Positions 49,539 through 58,341 of a stretch of 64,000 nt of DNA are shown one piece after another. The DNA lies in the NCBI RefSeq assembly GCF_001975825.1, contig NZ_MTKN01000031.1:1-64000 (forward strand), in the 5' to 3' direction. The stretch is from [Flexibacter] sp. ATCC 35208. Its GTDB lineage: Bacteria > Bacteroidota > Bacteroidia > Chitinophagales > Chitinophagaceae. The notes below the pieces were generated by a model. That model ran no database searches. It was not told the DNA's origin and saw only the letters and a list, made by a program, of their open reading frames with translations. Positions within the stretch are counted from its first letter, which is position 1. Each line of letters begins with the position of its first letter. Position numbers and translations under genes: made by a program.

Positions 49539-52095
49539 CTTTGCTGATCACCGAACGGTGTGGCATAATAAAAGTTTCTTTCACCTGCTGTGATTGTAGC
49601 AGGTAAGGGGTGAACAATAAGCCTCTTACAAAAATGTATATAATGCCTCCCAGTTCCGCCGTTTCCCAGCTGGTTTTATATAGATAATGTGATAACCCTG
49701 TATCTATTACTCTGAAGAGGAGGGTACTCACCATAAAATACACCATCGCAGTCGGGAATGTATCCCTTCTATTGAGGAATAATGCAATCAGCAGTACGCT
49801 ATATACAAAGAAGAATAATGCTGCTACCATCCGGAGTATAAACCAAAATTCCAGGAAGGAGGTGTTGCTGATGATATTGGTAGCCTTGCTAAGCTGCCCC
49901 CATGCTTTAAAACTAAAAAAGTCATTGTTGAAAATGGCCTGCAACATGGCCAGTGGTGTGAAGAATACAAAGAAGGCAATGATAAACAGGAACCCCCTTA
50001 GTTCAGCAGGTATCAGCACATCCTGCACCGGATAGATCGTATATTGGTTATACTTCCATGCCATCCGTGCAAAGAAGGCGAGGAAGAAAATAGCGAGTGT
50101 CAGCGTCACCCAGTTCACCGTATTATCAGTGGGTGTTGTTGTCGATATTGGATCATCCGGAGACCAGAATAGGCTGAAAGAAATAACATCATCCATTTTA
50201 TTCCTGTCGCTTTCATACTGCGCTAAGTATTCGACGGGAATATTGTCCTGAAAGGTGTTGAATGTATAATGCAATGTCACATGCCTGCCTTCTACTGTAG
50301 GTGTAAATGTAAAAGCATAATAAGCATTACTGATCCTGACTGGTTCATTGCTTAAATACCATTCTATCGGCATATCCATGTCAATGGTATAATCCAGTGA
50401 ATAAGGATAACGCATAGACAATGGTGAATGCGATTTACTATTTTTCTTTTTGCTAAGCTTCGGCAATGCTTCCTGTAGAATGCCGGCCGTTACAGGAATT
50501 TCGAGTTGTCCCGGTTCTTCTGTATCATTCTTCCAGGGTTCTTCCAGTTGATACCGTTCTATTACACTAAATTGATTCCTGATAGGGTTATCGATCGTTT
50601 TCAGTGCAGAATCAGTGTGTAATTCTCCATAAATATTCTTGTAGTAATCGAGATAGGATTTTTCCTGATCTTTCATACTGTTGTTGGCAAATACATCGCG
50701 TTGCTGATCGGCAAATCGCAGGGTGTATACGCTGTGAACAGTGAGGGTGCCTTTTTTGCTTTTGGAATCAGGCAGTATGAAGTGCTCTTTGATCGTCTGC
50801 GTGCCTATGTTATACTGAGGTATATTGGTGAGTGTATCACTGCCATCAGTATTGATAATCAGGGCCTGCTGATAATCAGGTATTGAATGCTCACGCAAAG
50901 GTCCGCGCTGATAACTAATGGTAGGATCTATCCAATAACTGCTGTCTCCCAATTGTGCATGCACAATTACGTGGTTGAACATAAATGGAGAGGGCAGATA
51001 GTCTGATACATGCGCCTTCAGATAGGTATTGGTATAAGCCATTCTGGCGTTGATACCATCCGCCTGCAGAAGAGTGGTAAGCAGTAGGGATTTGTCTTTA
51101 CAATCACCGAAGCGTTGATCTAAAATCTTGTCGGGGCTGTTGGGCCGATGTGAATATTCACCCATTTCAATACCCATGTATCGAATGTCGTCCTGCACAA
51201 AGCGCATGGCGTTTTGGAGATACAATGTTTTGTCGTTGCCGGATTGTTTTTTCAGTTCAGCAATCCTTGCTTGCAGACGAGTGCCGGGAGCGGGAGGTGT
51301 GTTGATCTTTGCGCCCCAGTTGATGATTTCTGACCATGATTTGTATTCACTGGCTTGTACAAAAGGTATGGTAGTATACCATTCTGGTGCGTTGTCATCT
51401 TCATCAGCAGGCATCACATCCGCAATCTTCCATTCATACAATTGCATGCCGTTCCAGTTACTTTTTGCCGGCAGGCGTGCACCATTAAAAGCTTTGAAGT
51501 GGATGACCCTTGTCGGTGCTGCGATGAGCGCTTTGTAATAATTGACGATTGGATCGTAAGACGTGAAGTAAAATGTGTTGGCGTATTTGTGTTCGAAGAT
51601 AGGATTCGCACCTTCGAGTGTGTAGGCGTATTCGATCTGATCGCCTTTGCGTACATCTTCAAGAATGTAGTAAGCGGTGAAGGTGCCGCTGTAAATAAAC
51701 CGGGAGAGGTCCTCTTCCTTTTGGAGGAAGCGGAAGCGGGATGGATCCAGTTTGGTGATCACCTGACCATTCCGGCGGATGACCAGCTGGTGAAAGTGTA
51801 ATTTTTCATAAGTAGGATCGTATTCCACAGATACCTCTGCACCATTCTGAATGCCTGCTTCCGATACAATCTGTCTGATAATATGCCTGTACACTGCGTT
51901 TTTCTCTGCATGGTGTTGTTCTTCCAGCAGGAGTAGAAAGTAGCCGTTACTCACTTCTCTTGCATCTGGTGCCTTGCCGAGGTCCGGCTTGTAAGGAGCC
52001 AGCCAGTCGGGCGTAGGTGAAACAGAGAAGTTTTTTTGGGCCAGAAGGCCAGCTGGCAATGCGAACAGGGATATTATCAGCAGAATGAATCGCAT
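49525..52095 (-). CDS. DUF3857 domain transglutaminase-like membrane protein
   Basis: An 856-residue exported protein with a signal peptide (RFILLIISLFALPAGLLAQ). The N-terminal DUF3857 domain spans about 40-260 (VYRHIIRQIVSEAGIQNGAE, FIYSGTFTAYYILEDVRKGD). A transglutaminase core follows, with catalytic Cys in QRFGDCKDKSLLLTTLL and His/Asp in FNHVIVHAQL and SSYWIDPTI. Four membrane helices lie at the C-terminus (about 680-830). It is last in a three-gene minus-strand operon, 7 bp after DUF2891. The substrate is unknown; peptidoglycan peptides or proteins are possible. Confidence 0.87.
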   Translation of the reverse strand: MRFILLIISLFALPAGLLAQKNFSVSPTPDWLAPYKPDLGKAPDAREVSNGYFLLLLEEQHHAEKNAVYRHIIRQIVSEAGIQNGAEVSVEYDPTYEKLHFHQLVIRRNGQVITKLDPSRFRFLQKEEDLSRFIYSGTFTAYYILEDVRKGDQIEYAYTLEGANPIFEHKYANTFYFTSYDPIVNYYKALIAAPTRVIHFKAFNGARLPAKSNWNGMQLYEWKIADVMPADEDDNAPEWYTTIPFVQASEYKSWSEIINWGAKINTPPAPGTRLQARIAELKKQSGNDKTLYLQNAMRFVQDDIRYMGIEMGEYSHRPNSPDKILDQRFGDCKDKSLLLTTLLQADGINARMAYTNTYLKAHVSDYLPSPFMFNHVIVHAQLGDSSYWIDPTISYQRGPLREHSIPDYQQALIINTDGSDTLTNIPQYNIGTQTIKEHFILPDSKSKKGTLTVHSVYTLRFADQQRDVFANNSMKDQEKSYLDYYKNIYGELHTDSALKTIDNPIRNQFSVIERYQLEEPWKNDTEEPGQLEIPVTAGILQEALPKLSKKKNSKSHSPLSMRYPYSLDYTIDMDMPIEWYLSNEPVRISNAYYAFTFTPTVEGRHVTLHYTFNTFQDNIPVEYLAQYESDRNKMDDVISFSLFWSPDDPISTTTPTDNTVNWVTLTLAIFFLAFFARMAWKYNQYTIYPVQDVLIPAELRGFLFIIAFFVFFTPLAMLQAIFNNDFFSFKAWGQLSKATNIISNTSFLEFWFILRMVAALFFFVYSVLLIALFLNRRDTFPTAMVYFMVSTLLFRVIDTGLSHYLYKTSWETAELGGIIYIFVRGLLFTPYLLQSQQVKETFIMPHRSVISKEKGY

Positions 52096-52102
52096 AAAGG
52101 AA

Positions 52103-53209
52103 TTAGTTATTCTCGACAGTCAAGGCATACACAGCAAAGGATGCCAGCCAGTGTTCACCGGCGTAATCGCCGCTGGCTACATGTGGAATAGCAGCTTCCA
52201 GGTGCTGGTTGGCCAGTGCCTGAATGGCGGCGCTATTCTTTCCTGCATGACGGGCAATACCGTAGAGGCACCATGCACGGCTCAGGTTCAGACCATCCAG
52301 GTGTACCAGTTTACCATCGGTACGATCTTTTACCTGTGCTATAGGAAACAGCGTGATATTTTTAGCAAACAGTCCTGGCAGGAATTCCTGTATCCAGGTC
52401 TGGTATTGTGCAGCTGGCAGTATTCTCCACATCAGGTCTGCTTCTTCCAGGCAGGGGGAGAGAAAGTCGTAGCCGCCCGGTTCATAGCTGACAGGTCCGT
52501 TTTTGTCCGCCAGATAGAAACGGGTAGCAGCTGCTTTAATCGCATCCTGCAATGGCTGATCTTTCGCAGTTTCCGCATAATCCCATGCCAGGCAAAGGCC
52601 AAAGGCCAGGTTGGTATGTTCTCCTACACGGATGGGGTACATCAGTTTCCCCAGGAAGTCGATGTAGGCTTTGGAAAACTGGGTAGCCAGTGGTTGTACA
52701 TTGGCAGCCAGCTCCCGGCCTTCTGGTGAGTTCCAGGTAAGCAGTTCTCTTTGCAGTTGTAGCAGCCAGCTCCAGCCATAGATGCGTTCAAAACCTTTGT
52801 TCTCTTTGTTGGTAAACAGTTTTTGTTCCTGCAGAATGTGTTCAGCAGTGAGGTTTTGTTGCAGTTTGGTCAGGATCAGTTCGTGCTGAGGCAGGGAAGG
52901 GAAGGATTTGAGTAACCTTACCAGCATCCAGTGACCATGCACGCTGCTATGCCAGTCGTAGCAACCATAAAAGGCAGGATGGTAATTCCGCGGGTTGGTC
53001 ACCAGTGAGGTATCGGTAAATACCACACCTGTTTTGTACGGAAACTCCAGCTGCATACATTTCAATGGCAGTTTGGATAGATGAGCAGCACCATCGATGG
53101 TGAGTGCCAGATGACCCGCACTGTTGTGCATATAGAGCGGCTGTTGTGCAAAAGCAGTAGACATAAAAGTACTGATTAAGAGTGCACCCAATATGATGGA
53201 CTTCTTCAC
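52103..53209 (-). CDS. DUF2891 domain protein, secreted
   Basis: A 368-residue secreted protein with a signal peptide (KKSIILGALLISTFMSTAFA) and a GTG start. The DUF2891 signature HPAFYGCYDWHSSVHGHWML is present, followed by an alpha/alpha-barrel-like helical pattern (WSWLLQLQRELLTWNSPEGR, ERIYGWSWLL, LDGLNLSRAWCLYGIARHAG). The fold suggests a glycan- or lipid-active enzyme but no activity is known. It lies 3 bp after the FAD reductase gene and 7 bp before DUF3857. Confidence 0.87.
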   Translation of the reverse strand: MKKSIILGALLISTFMSTAFAQQPLYMHNSAGHLALTIDGAAHLSKLPLKCMQLEFPYKTGVVFTDTSLVTNPRNYHPAFYGCYDWHSSVHGHWMLVRLLKSFPSLPQHELILTKLQQNLTAEHILQEQKLFTNKENKGFERIYGWSWLLQLQRELLTWNSPEGRELAANVQPLATQFSKAYIDFLGKLMYPIRVGEHTNLAFGLCLAWDYAETAKDQPLQDAIKAAATRFYLADKNGPVSYEPGGYDFLSPCLEEADLMWRILPAAQYQTWIQEFLPGLFAKNITLFPIAQVKDRTDGKLVHLDGLNLSRAWCLYGIARHAGKNSAAIQALANQHLEAAIPHVASGDYAGEHWLASFAVYALTVENN

Positions 53210-53212
53210 GTG

Positions 53213-54463
53213 TTATCTGTTAAGCAGTAGTTTGAAATAAAAGGATGGTTTGGTGAGTCGCTTGCGCAGGTCTACCTCATAGAACATGCAGGAGAGGAGT
53301 TCCTGCAGTTGTTTGTTGCGGCTGCTCACTTTCATGAGCGTGTTGAACAACCATGGGTAGCGGATCAGCTTTTGCAGGCGGTGACTCAGTTTCAACTCAG
53401 GTCCCATCACACGGTATACTTCTGAATCGTATTTGGCCAGTTGGGCAGCGGAGAAATTATTCGCCTGCAGTGCTTCGTTTGCCTGTATGGCAGCTAAGCG
53501 GCCGGAGTAGAGCGCATTGCCGATACCTTCGCCAGTGAAGGGATCAATCAGGTAAGCAGCGTCGCCAACCAGCATATAGCGCTCACCATGCAGTACGCGT
53601 ACTTTACTACCCAGCGGCAGACCATAACCTTCGATGCTGCTGATCAGTTCTGCGTCTTTAAAGCGCTCTTTGAATACCGGATCATTTGCGATAATATCCA
53701 GCATTTCCTTTTTCAGGTTGATCTTCTTTTTGCGTACCGCTTCGCTGAGAATACCTACGCCTACATTAACTTCGCCATTGGGCAGCGGAAAGACCCAGAA
53801 GTAGCCTGGGAGCAGGCTTTTCAGGAAGTGCAGTTCTATGAAGTTGTCAGGATTATTGCCGCTTACGTTTTTGTAATAGGCACGGATCCCTGCTACGTAG
53901 TGATTCGGCTCCATGGTGATACCAGCTACTTCTTTAGTAAAAGAAGAGTGGGCGCCATTGGCAATGATGAGCAGCTTAGCTTTTACCTGGAACCCGCCTT
54001 TGTTGCCGCTTACGAGGTAGCCATCTTCCAGCAGTTCGTATTTATCAACGTTTACATTTTCGTATAAACTGATTTCTTTGCGACGTTTGATTTCGTCTAC
54101 GAGGAAGTTGTCAAAGTCCATGCGTTTGCACACATAGCCGATGGGAGTTTCCTTGTGACCATCGTTCTGGCTGTTGTAGTCGGGGCGATAGCCCACATCC
54201 AGGCTATGACGGCCGGGCGATACGAAGGTAACACCCCAGCTGTTTACTTTGAATTCAGCCTCTTTGAGGCGGGTTGCAATGGCAGGGTCGATACGGTTAA
54301 GCGCCGTGATTACTTTTCCACTCAATCCATCTCCACAAACCTTATCACGGGGAAAAACAGCTTTATCTACTACTACACATTCAACGCCGAGTTGTGCAAG
54401 TTGCAGTGCTGCTGCGGCACCGCCAGGACCGGCACCAATAATACATACTTTGGATTCCAACAT
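53213..54463 (-). CDS. FAD-dependent oxidoreductase, geranylgeranyl reductase family
   Basis: A 416-residue flavoprotein. The N-terminal FAD motif is VCIIGAGPGGAAAALQLAQLG, then VVDKAVFPRDKVCGDGLSGK (the CGDGLS motif of the geranylgeranyl reductase family) and YMLVGDAAYLIDPFTGEGIGNALY. Members reduce isoprenoid or lipid double bonds or act as halogenase-like enzymes. It is first of an operon with DUF2891 and DUF3857, 3 bp from the former. A lipid or quinone substrate is a reasonable guess only. Confidence 0.87.
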   Translation of the reverse strand: MLESKVCIIGAGPGGAAAALQLAQLGVECVVVDKAVFPRDKVCGDGLSGKVITALNRIDPAIATRLKEAEFKVNSWGVTFVSPGRHSLDVGYRPDYNSQNDGHKETPIGYVCKRMDFDNFLVDEIKRRKEISLYENVNVDKYELLEDGYLVSGNKGGFQVKAKLLIIANGAHSSFTKEVAGITMEPNHYVAGIRAYYKNVSGNNPDNFIELHFLKSLLPGYFWVFPLPNGEVNVGVGILSEAVRKKKINLKKEMLDIIANDPVFKERFKDAELISSIEGYGLPLGSKVRVLHGERYMLVGDAAYLIDPFTGEGIGNALYSGRLAAIQANEALQANNFSAAQLAKYDSEVYRVMGPELKLSHRLQKLIRYPWLFNTLMKVSSRNKQLQELLSCMFYEVDLRKRLTKPSFYFKLLLNR

Positions 54464-54530
54464 GCTGGTGATTTAGGGTGTTAAGATAAAGAAAAGTGAA
54501 ATATCTTCGCGGGCTAAAAATCATCCTACT

Positions 54531-54842
54531 ATGTTTGATATGTTTGGAAAGCTGCAGGAAGCGCAGCAAAAAATGAAAGAAAGTAAAGAACGCCTGGCCC
54601 TGATCACTGTAGATGGTGAAGCTGGTGACGGTGCGGTAAAAGTAACCGTGACTGGCAATCGGGAGGTGAAAAGTCTGGAAATCGCAGAGAGATTGCTGGA
54701 AAAAGATCATAAAGAAGAGCTGGAAGACCTGGTGATCACGGCGCTGAACCGTGCGCTGAAGGCAGCAGAGAATACCTGGGAGTCTGAGATGAAAAGTGTG
54801 GCAGGTGGTATGCTGGGCCCGCTCGGAGGGTTATTGGGGTAA
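54531..54842 (+). CDS. YbaB/EbfC nucleoid-associated protein
   Basis: A 103-residue DNA-binding protein of the YbaB/EbfC family, which forms dimers and coats the nucleoid. The features are a long N-terminal helix (FGKLQEAQQKMKESKERLAL), the TVDGEAGDGAVKVTVTGNREVKSLEI hairpin region and a C-terminal glycine-rich tail (GMLGPLGGLLG). In other bacteria it is often next to recR or dnaX; here it stands alone. A TATCTTCG box upstream resembles a -7 element. It is followed by an unusual repeat. Confidence 0.88.
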   Translation: MFDMFGKLQEAQQKMKESKERLALITVDGEAGDGAVKVTVTGNREVKSLEIAERLLEKDHKEELEDLVITALNRALKAAENTWESEMKSVAGGMLGPLGGLLG

Positions 54843-54867
54843 TAGTGAAGCTATAGTGCCATAAGGT

Positions 54868-54940
54868 CACCAATAGACCACCAAAAGATCACCAAAAGGG
54901 CACTTCAATATCCCTGGGATATTGAAGTGCTCTTTTGGTG
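54868..54940. repeat. three 11-nt tandem repeats feeding a 25-bp hairpin
   Basis: CACCAATAGAC, CACCAAAAGAT and CACCAAAAGGG (54868-54900) are three tandem units. The third is the start of an almost perfect inverted repeat: arm 54890-54914 pairs with 54916-54940 over 25 bp with one G-U and a 1-nt centre. It lies after YbaB and before a lipoprotein gene. The T-run is weak (TCTTTTGG within the stem), so a plain terminator is not certain. Confidence 0.7.
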
Positions 54941-55060
54941 CCCTTTAAGTACTATGATGATATCGAAGACGTGATATGTTTTGATTGTGGTTTACCCCTT
55001 TATTAACCCTCTCGTATTATAAAAATCTTACATTATCTTTAGCTTATAAAGAACTCTCGT

Positions 55061-56185
55061 ATGCGTCAATTGTTATTGTTTGTAACAACAGCCACTTTAT
55101 TTGCCTGTAACGGGCCCTCGGAAAGCAAAAAGGGATTGTCATCTGATGTTACATTGACAGATCTTAACCTATATTCAGCCGATACTGTATTGATGGTGGC
55201 CAATGCAAATGCAGGTAAGAACAAGGAAGCAGACAAACTGTTCCTGCAAGCCATCGATGTTTATCGCAACAAAAAAGACCCGTCTCAGGCGGTAGCTCTC
55301 TTCAAAAAATCCATCCAGGCACAGCCACAGGCAAAAGCCTACTATGAAATGGGGAATGCCCTTGGCGATATCGGTGAACTGAAGGAAGGATTACAGTCAT
55401 ATGATATTGCGGATATACTGGACTATAAACCGCTGAATAAACTGCTTTATAACAAAGCCTGTTATTATTCCAGACTGGGTGATCAGGAAAAGGCGAAAAC
55501 CTATCTCATATCAGCCATCGAATTTGGTTATGGCAATATTAAAAACCTGCAAAAGGATCCGGACCTGAACAATCTCAGAAAGGAAAATGGATATGCATTC
55601 AACGATATGATCCTGACGGCCATGTCCGGGGCGACTGATCCGGATAAACTGCAATGGGCGGTATTCAGCCATGAATTTGCGCAGGTAAAATTCCCCTTGT
55701 TGCTGGATATGAAATATGCTTCTAATATGACGGAAGATAGAATCATTTCTTATGATAATGAACGTTATGTACCAGAAATGCGTGACTATGCATTTTCAAG
55801 GGAAGTAGGTGCTGAATATTACAGGGTAGGGCTGGTCAAAGCCAATGATAGTAATCGCACGCTGATCTATGGCGTAGTTGATGAAATGGGGGGTAATACA
55901 CTACCTGTGTACTACATTGCGAGCTTTAACAACAAAGGCGTATTGATCGATAAATTGCAAATTGGTGGTCAGAAAATCCTGAAAGATCCTTTCAAAGTAG
56001 CAACGATCAATGCGAACTATGATATCGAAGTTGCCAGCTTTCAGCTGACGTACGAAAAGGATCCGGATAAGGAAGGTTACGACGATAATAAGATCAGGGA
56101 ACAAAAGGCATTGGGAAAAGATACTTATGCCATCAAAGAAGACGGCCATTTCGTGAAGAAGGATATGGTGCTAGGCATGCGTTAA
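55061..56185 (+). CDS. TPR-containing lipoprotein
   Basis: A 374-residue lipoprotein. The signal (MRQLLLFVTTATLFACNG) is short with Cys after FA. Tetratricopeptide-like helices span about 50-160 (QAIDVYRNKKDPSQAVALFKKSIQAQPQ, AKAYYEMGNALGDIGELKEG, YNKACYYSRLGDQEKAKTYL). A beta-rich C-terminal domain follows (TLIYGVVDEMGGNTLPVYYI, FNNKGVLIDKLQIGGQ). I do not recognise the C-terminal family. It overlaps the convergent DUF2306 gene by 15 bp. Confidence 0.78.
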   Translation: MRQLLLFVTTATLFACNGPSESKKGLSSDVTLTDLNLYSADTVLMVANANAGKNKEADKLFLQAIDVYRNKKDPSQAVALFKKSIQAQPQAKAYYEMGNALGDIGELKEGLQSYDIADILDYKPLNKLLYNKACYYSRLGDQEKAKTYLISAIEFGYGNIKNLQKDPDLNNLRKENGYAFNDMILTAMSGATDPDKLQWAVFSHEFAQVKFPLLLDMKYASNMTEDRIISYDNERYVPEMRDYAFSREVGAEYYRVGLVKANDSNRTLIYGVVDEMGGNTLPVYYIASFNNKGVLIDKLQIGGQKILKDPFKVATINANYDIEVASFQLTYEKDPDKEGYDDNKIREQKALGKDTYAIKEDGHFVKKDMVLGMR

Positions 56186-56857
56186 TTCCTTTTTGATCGG
56201 GTAAATCTTAGCCAGCTTTCTGATGATCAGTTCTGCAATGAGCAGGTTCAACGTCCAGCTTAACCAGGCAATGAGAATATAGGAAGCACGTGGGTGGATG
56301 TGAATATTGAACACATCTATCAGGTAGGCATACAGGCGTAAGCTGACTGCCGAAAGTGTGAGGGCATAGCTCCGGAGCATCATGGCACCATGTGACATCC
56401 ATTTATGTTGTCTGGCATAATACCAGCCCATTGCGGTGGTATACATCCACAGAAGCGCGAGGATGACGAAACTGATACGTGCCGGCATGCCGCCATTCGC
56501 ATAGAACGCCATTACTAAACCACTGGGGCCACTGAAACACAGTACCACCCCTGCATATATTGTCCCGGACCTGCGATGCAGGCCGGGATATTTTTTTATC
56601 ACATACCAGCTGAATTGCAGTAGCCCGGTGAGCATGACTACAAAGCTGATGAATACATGTACATAGAAGCTGATCCGCCATGGACGGATATGATATACCC
56701 GTTGCTTGGTCATCAGGAAATCGGTGTACCTGTTCATAGCAAGATAGGGGATACTCAGCCTGATGAGCAGCCAGGTCGCAAACAGGATGCCGGCGGCTAA
56801 TAAGGTGATACCCCCTTTCTTCAATATGTGCCGTGTGTTTATCAAGGTCCGGTCCAA
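56171..56857 (-). CDS. DUF2306 membrane protein
   Basis: A 228-residue inner-membrane protein with six or seven helices. DUF2306 marks include YHIRPWRISFYVHVFISFVVM, LHRRSGTIYAGVVLCFSGPSG and ARQHKWMSHGAMMLRSYALTL, with His residues that could hold a heme or metal as in related cytochrome-like families. The start codon appears to be TTG (no ATG upstream of the first helix), so the exact start is uncertain. It overlaps the upstream lipoprotein gene by 16 bp and is probably translated with it. Confidence 0.8.
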   Translation of the reverse strand: MDRTLINTRHILKKGGITLLAAGILFATWLLIRLSIPYLAMNRYTDFLMTKQRVYHIRPWRISFYVHVFISFVVMLTGLLQFSWYVIKKYPGLHRRSGTIYAGVVLCFSGPSGLVMAFYANGGMPARISFVILALLWMYTTAMGWYYARQHKWMSHGAMMLRSYALTLSAVSLRLYAYLIDVFNIHIHPRASYILIAWLSWTLNLLIAELIIRKLAKIYPIKKELTHA

Positions 56858-57582
56858 TAGCGAATGCTGTCAGTACTTTCTACTCCGGTCAGGAAGCGCT
56901 CGTCGCCTTCCCCTTCGAATTGAATAGAATAAATAGTGGCTGGCAGCGTAATGTCATTTCTCTTTTCCCATGTTACCAATACAGAATCACCTTTTTGTTC
57001 CCAGTTACCTCTTACAGTGATCATTTGCTGGGCAAAAGTTGAGTCACTATGCATTTCATAGTAGTTCAACGTACAGCTACCATCTTTTGCAAAGAGGATA
57101 TCCCGGTGATCTCCGGCTAATGGATAATCATATTCGAAGCTAATGCCGTTACCTCCTGTCAATGAAACTTTTGCCAGGTCAAATGTTTTAGCTTTCAGGC
57201 TGGAATTATTCAGCGGCGTCCATTTGCCATTTCCTTTGCGATCATTGACAGAAAAGTGGATGGTGAACTTACCATCGTATGGATGATCGCCTGGTTCACT
57301 AAGGGTTACATCGAAACCGTTATCTACAATTTTATAACTGCCGCTTACATTACGACGAAGGCCATTGAGCACATTATAACCGGCGAGGTGGTTATTTTTT
57401 GCATAGTTGATGGTGATATAAATCTTTTTACCGTCGAAATCACCTTTATATAGTCCGATTAAACTGTCAGCCTGGTTTGAAACGGCTACTACAGTGCTAT
57501 CCGAGACGGGGGGCGAAGAGGTTGACGACTTACAGGCGCAGAATATTGCGGCGATAAGACAAACTTGGATTAAGTACTTCAC
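56842..57582 (-). CDS. lipoprotein of unknown function
   Basis: A 246-residue lipoprotein. The start is taken as GTG at 57582, giving a compact SPII signal (KYLIQVCLIAAIFCACKSS). A TTG nine codons upstream would extend it. The mature part begins with a disordered Ser/Val-rich linker, then beta-rich segments with no family I know (IGLYKGDFDGKKIYITINY, GKFTIHFSVNDRKGNGKW, GDSVLVTWEKRNDITLPATI). Its end overlaps the DUF2306 gene start by 16 bp. Confidence 0.7.
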   Translation of the reverse strand: MKYLIQVCLIAAIFCACKSSTSSPPVSDSTVVAVSNQADSLIGLYKGDFDGKKIYITINYAKNNHLAGYNVLNGLRRNVSGSYKIVDNGFDVTLSEPGDHPYDGKFTIHFSVNDRKGNGKWTPLNNSSLKAKTFDLAKVSLTGGNGISFEYDYPLAGDHRDILFAKDGSCTLNYYEMHSDSTFAQQMITVRGNWEQKGDSVLVTWEKRNDITLPATIYSIQFEGEGDERFLTGVESTDSIRYWTGP

Positions 57583-57714
57583 AGGGTAATTTTTTGTAAA
57601 GTAAGGCAAAAAAATTTAGTGATGAAAGAAGAGGCAATTCGTATATTTAGTTGACGTGATAATCCAAACCCCTACATCCCCATTTTAAATTTATAACAAC
57701 CAAAATTTCTGTAC

Positions 57715-58299
57715 ATGAAACGAATCTTCTGTTCTGTTAATGCAATCCCTTTGTTAATGGCCATCGCCTTTATTGTATCCAGTTGTAGTAAAGAAGGAAA
57801 GACTGGTCCCCAGGGAGAAACAGGTACTACCGGCGCTACTGGTGCCACAGGTCCAAAGGGTGATGCCGGTACCGCAAATGTTATTTATTCTGACTGGCTT
57901 ACAGTCGCTTTTTTGCCAGATACCATTCATAATACCGATGGTACGATTGATACCCTGGGTTTTTATGCTGACCTGGATGTACCTAAGCTGGACGATGCCC
58001 TGATCAGTACCGGCGAAATGAAAGTGTACCTGAATTTCGGGTCAGCGGCCACGCCTATCGTGACACCATTGCCCTATCTGAACATCTATTCCAGTTGGAA
58101 TATTACGGCTACCTTCTTTACGGGAGGCATTGAATTGTATTCGAATGGAGATGCAGGTACCTGGACGGATGGAAGCGGAAATGTCAGGTGGCAATACAGA
58201 TACGTGCTGATTCCTGGTGGTACGGAAGCGAGGAAGGCAAAGACCGTGGATATGAGTGACTACAAGGCGGTAAAAGCCTGGCTGGGGTTAAAAGATTAA
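57715..58299 (+). CDS. lipoprotein with collagen-like repeats
   Basis: A 194-residue lipoprotein. After an SPII signal (LMAIAFIVSSCSKEG) comes a collagen-like tract of eight Gly-X-Y triplets (GKTGPQGETGTTGATGATGP and onward) at about 31-55. A beta-rich domain without a known family follows (DTLGFYADLDVPKLDDALIS, TATFFTGGIELYSNGD). Collagen-like tracts on Bacteroidota lipoproteins often serve as stalks exposing a C-terminal domain at the surface. Confidence 0.75.
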   Translation: MKRIFCSVNAIPLLMAIAFIVSSCSKEGKTGPQGETGTTGATGATGPKGDAGTANVIYSDWLTVAFLPDTIHNTDGTIDTLGFYADLDVPKLDDALISTGEMKVYLNFGSAATPIVTPLPYLNIYSSWNITATFFTGGIELYSNGDAGTWTDGSGNVRWQYRYVLIPGGTEARKAKTVDMSDYKAVKAWLGLKD

Positions 58300-58302
58300 A
58301 AG

Positions 58303-58340
58303 AAAAAAGCGCTTCTGCCAGTGACAGAAGCGCTTTTTTT
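58303..58340. terminator. bidirectional terminator
   Basis: A 15-bp perfect stem, 58303-58317 with 58325-58339, loop CCAGTGA, with A-rich left and T-rich right flanks. It lies between the collagen-like lipoprotein gene (plus) and the end of obg (minus) at 58342. Confidence 0.9.
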
Positions 58341-58341
58341 A

